Below are positions 6,756 to 8,338 of a stretch of 8,338 nucleotides of DNA, in pieces (within the stretch, counting starts at the first letter, position 1; each line of letters begins with the position of its first letter). This stretch comes from Sulfurovum sp. (GTDB taxonomy: Bacteria > Campylobacterota > Campylobacteria > Campylobacterales > Sulfurovaceae). Under the pieces are notes generated by a model that did not search any database, was not told the DNA's origin, and saw nothing but the letters and a program-made list of their open reading frames with translations. The translations under genes were made by a program, and so were the position numbers. Location: contig DYMW01000021.1 in NCBI GenBank assembly GCA_020721385.1, forward strand, positions 1 through 8,338, read 5' to 3'.

Positions 6756-7415
6756 TTATTTTGTCATTATGGTAATGACTGCACTTCTTTGTGAAAAACT
6801 ATCATCAAATCCAACCGCAACAATACGGTAATCATATCTATTTCCTGGGGCTACATAGGTATCAATATACTCCGACATCATGCGATTAGGTACATTGTCA
6901 ATCCAGTTCCACTGTTGACCATTAATACTTTTTTCAATTTTGTACATTTTAACATGGGTTAAAGGATGAGGACGCCATATTAATTTAATGGTGTTTTGAG
7001 CTTTTTGAAAACCTTGAAAAAAAGTTATTGCTTCAAAAGGAGGTAAAGTTTTTACTGGAATACCTTCGATGGGTTTGGATTCATAACTGCCTTGTAAAGT
7101 TGTAAAGCTGTAGGTATAGAGGGTGTTTTGTTTTAAACCAGTATCAACATAATGTGAACTAAATGGGCTACTTATGGTTCCAACTAATGTTAACTCTTTT
7201 CCCGTGCCTTCGATACGATAGAGATTCACACCTTCCAAGCCTGTTTTTAGCTCTCCCCATTCAAATCCTACAGAGGTTGCACCCACAATGGTTTTAACTT
7301 TTTCGATTTTTGGTAAATTAGTATTTTCTGTACGAGATACCATTCTATTTGGATTACATCCGTTCAGTAATAGCAGTGAAATAGCTGTCAATGACGCTAG
7401 GGTTAATTTTTTCAT
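6756..7415 (-). CDS. FlpA-like lipoprotein with two fibronectin type III domains
   Basis: A 219-residue lipoprotein. The signal peptide MKKLTLASLTAISLLLLNGC ends in a clear lipobox (LNGC, lipidated Cys20). Asn follows the Cys, so by the E. coli +2 rule it would go to the outer membrane. Two Fn3-like domains follow, at about 36-123 and 126-218, with typical strands (VGFEWGELKTGLEGVNLYRI; LIWRPHPLTHVKMYKIEKS) and an aromatic-rich end (YDYRIVAVGFDD). By position and domains it corresponds to C. jejuni Cj1279c (FlpA), which I recall as about 410 residues with three Fn3 domains; this one is shorter. Residues 147-155 read WRPHPLTHV, close to the remembered FlpA fibronectin-binding motif WRPHPDFRV. 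The start chosen has AAGGAGA 5 nt upstream and gives a clean signal peptide; the ATG at 7481 would add 22 residues that spoil it. The gene overlaps the pseudouridine synthase end by 62 nt. Its function outside hosts is unknown. Confidence 0.85.
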   Translation of the reverse strand: MKKLTLASLTAISLLLLNGCNPNRMVSRTENTNLPKIEKVKTIVGATSVGFEWGELKTGLEGVNLYRIEGTGKELTLVGTISSPFSSHYVDTGLKQNTLYTYSFTTLQGSYESKPIEGIPVKTLPPFEAITFFQGFQKAQNTIKLIWRPHPLTHVKMYKIEKSINGQQWNWIDNVPNRMMSEYIDTYVAPGNRYDYRIVAVGFDDSFSQRSAVITIMTK

Positions 7416-8325
7416 CAATCTCTCCTTGATTAAATTTTTGATCAATAAATTGTTGCATATCTTCAAAGAGGGGAGCAACAAATTCCATTTTTCTTCCCGT
7501 TGTTGGGTGAGTCAAATAGAGTTTATAGGCATGTAAAAAAACTCTATCGATTGTATCTTTTTTGCTCTTAAAACCATATAAAACATCTCCTATGATATGT
7601 CGTCCTAAACTGTTAAGATGTACCCGAATTTGATGGGTTCTACCAGTAAAAAGTTTTACAGCAATCAGCTCAAGCCCTTCTTTGTTTTCAAGCAATTTAT
7701 AAAAAGCACTTTTTGCCTCTTTTCCATTTTCTCGAATGTCCATTTTTAGGCGATTGTTGGGGTTTCTACCGATTGGTTTTTCAACAATACCACTCATTTT
7801 TAAAGGATAATCAATGATGGCCAAATAGTAGCGTCCCATGCTTTTGTCTTGTAGCTGTTCGCTCAATTTTTGATGGGCTTCATTGGTCTTGGCAATGACC
7901 AATGCACCTGTGGTATCTTTGTCAATACGATGTACAATGCCATGACGCTCTTCCCCTGAAAGGGTCGAAAGAGAGACCCCTTTGGTAATTAACCAATCAA
8001 CCAATGTTGGCTCTTTAACAGATGGAGCAGGATGGACAACCAATCCACTGGGTTTATTAATCACCATCATAACATCATCTTCATAGAGTATCTCTACATC
8101 AAAATTAATAACCATGGCTTCTTTGGGAATAACGGCTTTAAATTGATAGGTGATGGTATCTCCAACAAGTAATTTTTTACCTGTTTTGGTTACCACCACA
8201 CCATTGACTTGAACCAAGCCCTCTTTAATTAATTGCTCAACTTGATTACGGCTTTGAGCCAATTCATCGGTTAAGATTTTATCAACTCTTCCTGCTTCTT
8301 TAACCTCAAATGATTTTAGATTCAT
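7354..8325 (-). CDS. RluA-family 23S rRNA pseudouridine synthase, RluD-like
   Basis: A 323-residue enzyme that isomerises uridine to pseudouridine in rRNA. An N-terminal S4 RNA-binding domain spans about 11-60 (RVDKILTDELAQSRNQVEQL, VQVNG). The catalytic domain spans about 75-295. The active-site motif is HRIDKDTTG, with H132, R133 and catalytic D135 (HRLD in most members). Other family motifs are VINKPSGLVVHP (88-99), GRYYLAI (164-170) and LFTGRTHQIRVHL (225-237). The S4 domain and GRNPNNRLKM (187-196) point to the RluD/RluC side of the family; the exact target uridines cannot be read from sequence. It corresponds by order to Cj1280c. The last 20 codons plus stop overlap the lipoprotein gene and look like an extension past the usual end of the fold. 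Only a weak AAGAG site precedes the ATG, 4 nt away, and the window ends 13 nt upstream, so the operon promoter is not visible. Confidence 0.9.
   Translation of the reverse strand: MNLKSFEVKEAGRVDKILTDELAQSRNQVEQLIKEGLVQVNGVVVTKTGKKLLVGDTITYQFKAVIPKEAMVINFDVEILYEDDVMMVINKPSGLVVHPAPSVKEPTLVDWLITKGVSLSTLSGEERHGIVHRIDKDTTGALVIAKTNEAHQKLSEQLQDKSMGRYYLAIIDYPLKMSGIVEKPIGRNPNNRLKMDIRENGKEAKSAFYKLLENKEGLELIAVKLFTGRTHQIRVHLNSLGRHIIGDVLYGFKSKKDTIDRVFLHAYKLYLTHPTTGRKMEFVAPLFEDMQQFIDQKFNQGEIDEKINPSVIDSYFTAITERM
7421..7427 (-). promoter_or_regulatory. Ribosome binding site AAGGAGA for the lipoprotein gene
   Basis: On the minus strand AAGGAGA is followed by GATTG and the ATG at 7415-7413. It lies inside the coding sequence of the upstream pseudouridine synthase (its QGEID codons), so it is read by ribosomes of both genes. 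It decides the lipoprotein start in favour of the residue that begins a regular lipoprotein signal peptide. Confidence 0.8.
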
Positions 8326-8338
8326 ATTTCTCTTTTAT

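Noticed and set aside
7416..7481. 22-residue N-terminal extension of the Fn3 lipoprotein from the ATG at 7481
   Set aside because: No binding site before that ATG; the ATG at 7415 has AAGGAGA at 5 nt and gives a regular lipoprotein signal peptide.
7288..7536. Open frame of 82 codons on the plus strand
   Set aside because: Antisense to the lipoprotein start and the synthase end; its hydrophobic run is only the complement of coding sequence.

Overview
The window is AT-rich, almost entirely coding DNA from a bacterium, most probably a member of the Campylobacterota (Epsilonproteobacteria). I infer this from gene content and order. The block RluA-type pseudouridine synthase, fibronectin type III lipoprotein, long-form TrmB, FtsE, FtsX and M23/EnvC-like protein matches the order I remember for Campylobacter jejuni (Cj1280c down to Cj1275c). 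The proteins look like the lineage-specific versions. I cannot name the genus. The absence of any pathogenicity-type gene, and a DUF6394-like protein next to a K+ channel, would fit a free-living Sulfurimonas-like relative, but that is a guess.

Left arm, plus strand (10-2098): a small four-helix membrane protein resembling DUF6394 is followed 4 nt later by a two-TM potassium channel with two cytoplasmic RCK (TrkA-N) domains. They look like one transcription unit that enters from outside the window.

Right arm, minus strand (8325 down to 2111): seven genes run in one direction in a compact chain with junctions of -62, +8, -8, -14, +1 and +2 nt. In transcription order they are an RluA/RluD-like rRNA pseudouridine synthase, a FlpA-like Fn3 lipoprotein, trmB (tRNA m7G46), ftsE, ftsX, an EnvC-like amidase activator with a metal-less LytM domain, and an RlpA-like septal lytic transglycosylase with a SPOR domain. 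The last four form a septal peptidoglycan-splitting module. FtsEX would use ATP to move EnvC in the periplasm, EnvC would switch on an N-acetylmuramoyl-L-alanine amidase encoded elsewhere, and RlpA would cut the peptide-free glycans the amidase leaves. The first genes add rRNA and tRNA modification and a surface or periplasmic lipoprotein.

The two arms converge with 12 bp between the stop codons and no convincing terminator. There is no non-coding stretch over 20 bp inside the window, and I see no tRNA, rRNA, CRISPR, mobile element or long repeat. Three genes (envC, ftsX and the lipoprotein) have a strong Shine-Dalgarno sequence that places the start downstream of the longest-ORF start; for envC this is a TTG.

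I do not see a wholly new system. The most interesting points are the lipoprotein, which carries a near match to the fibronectin-binding motif of the Campylobacter adhesin FlpA while sitting in a cell-division operon; the 62-nt overlap at its start; the variant FPVPW motif in TrmB; and the apparently non-lipidated RlpA.
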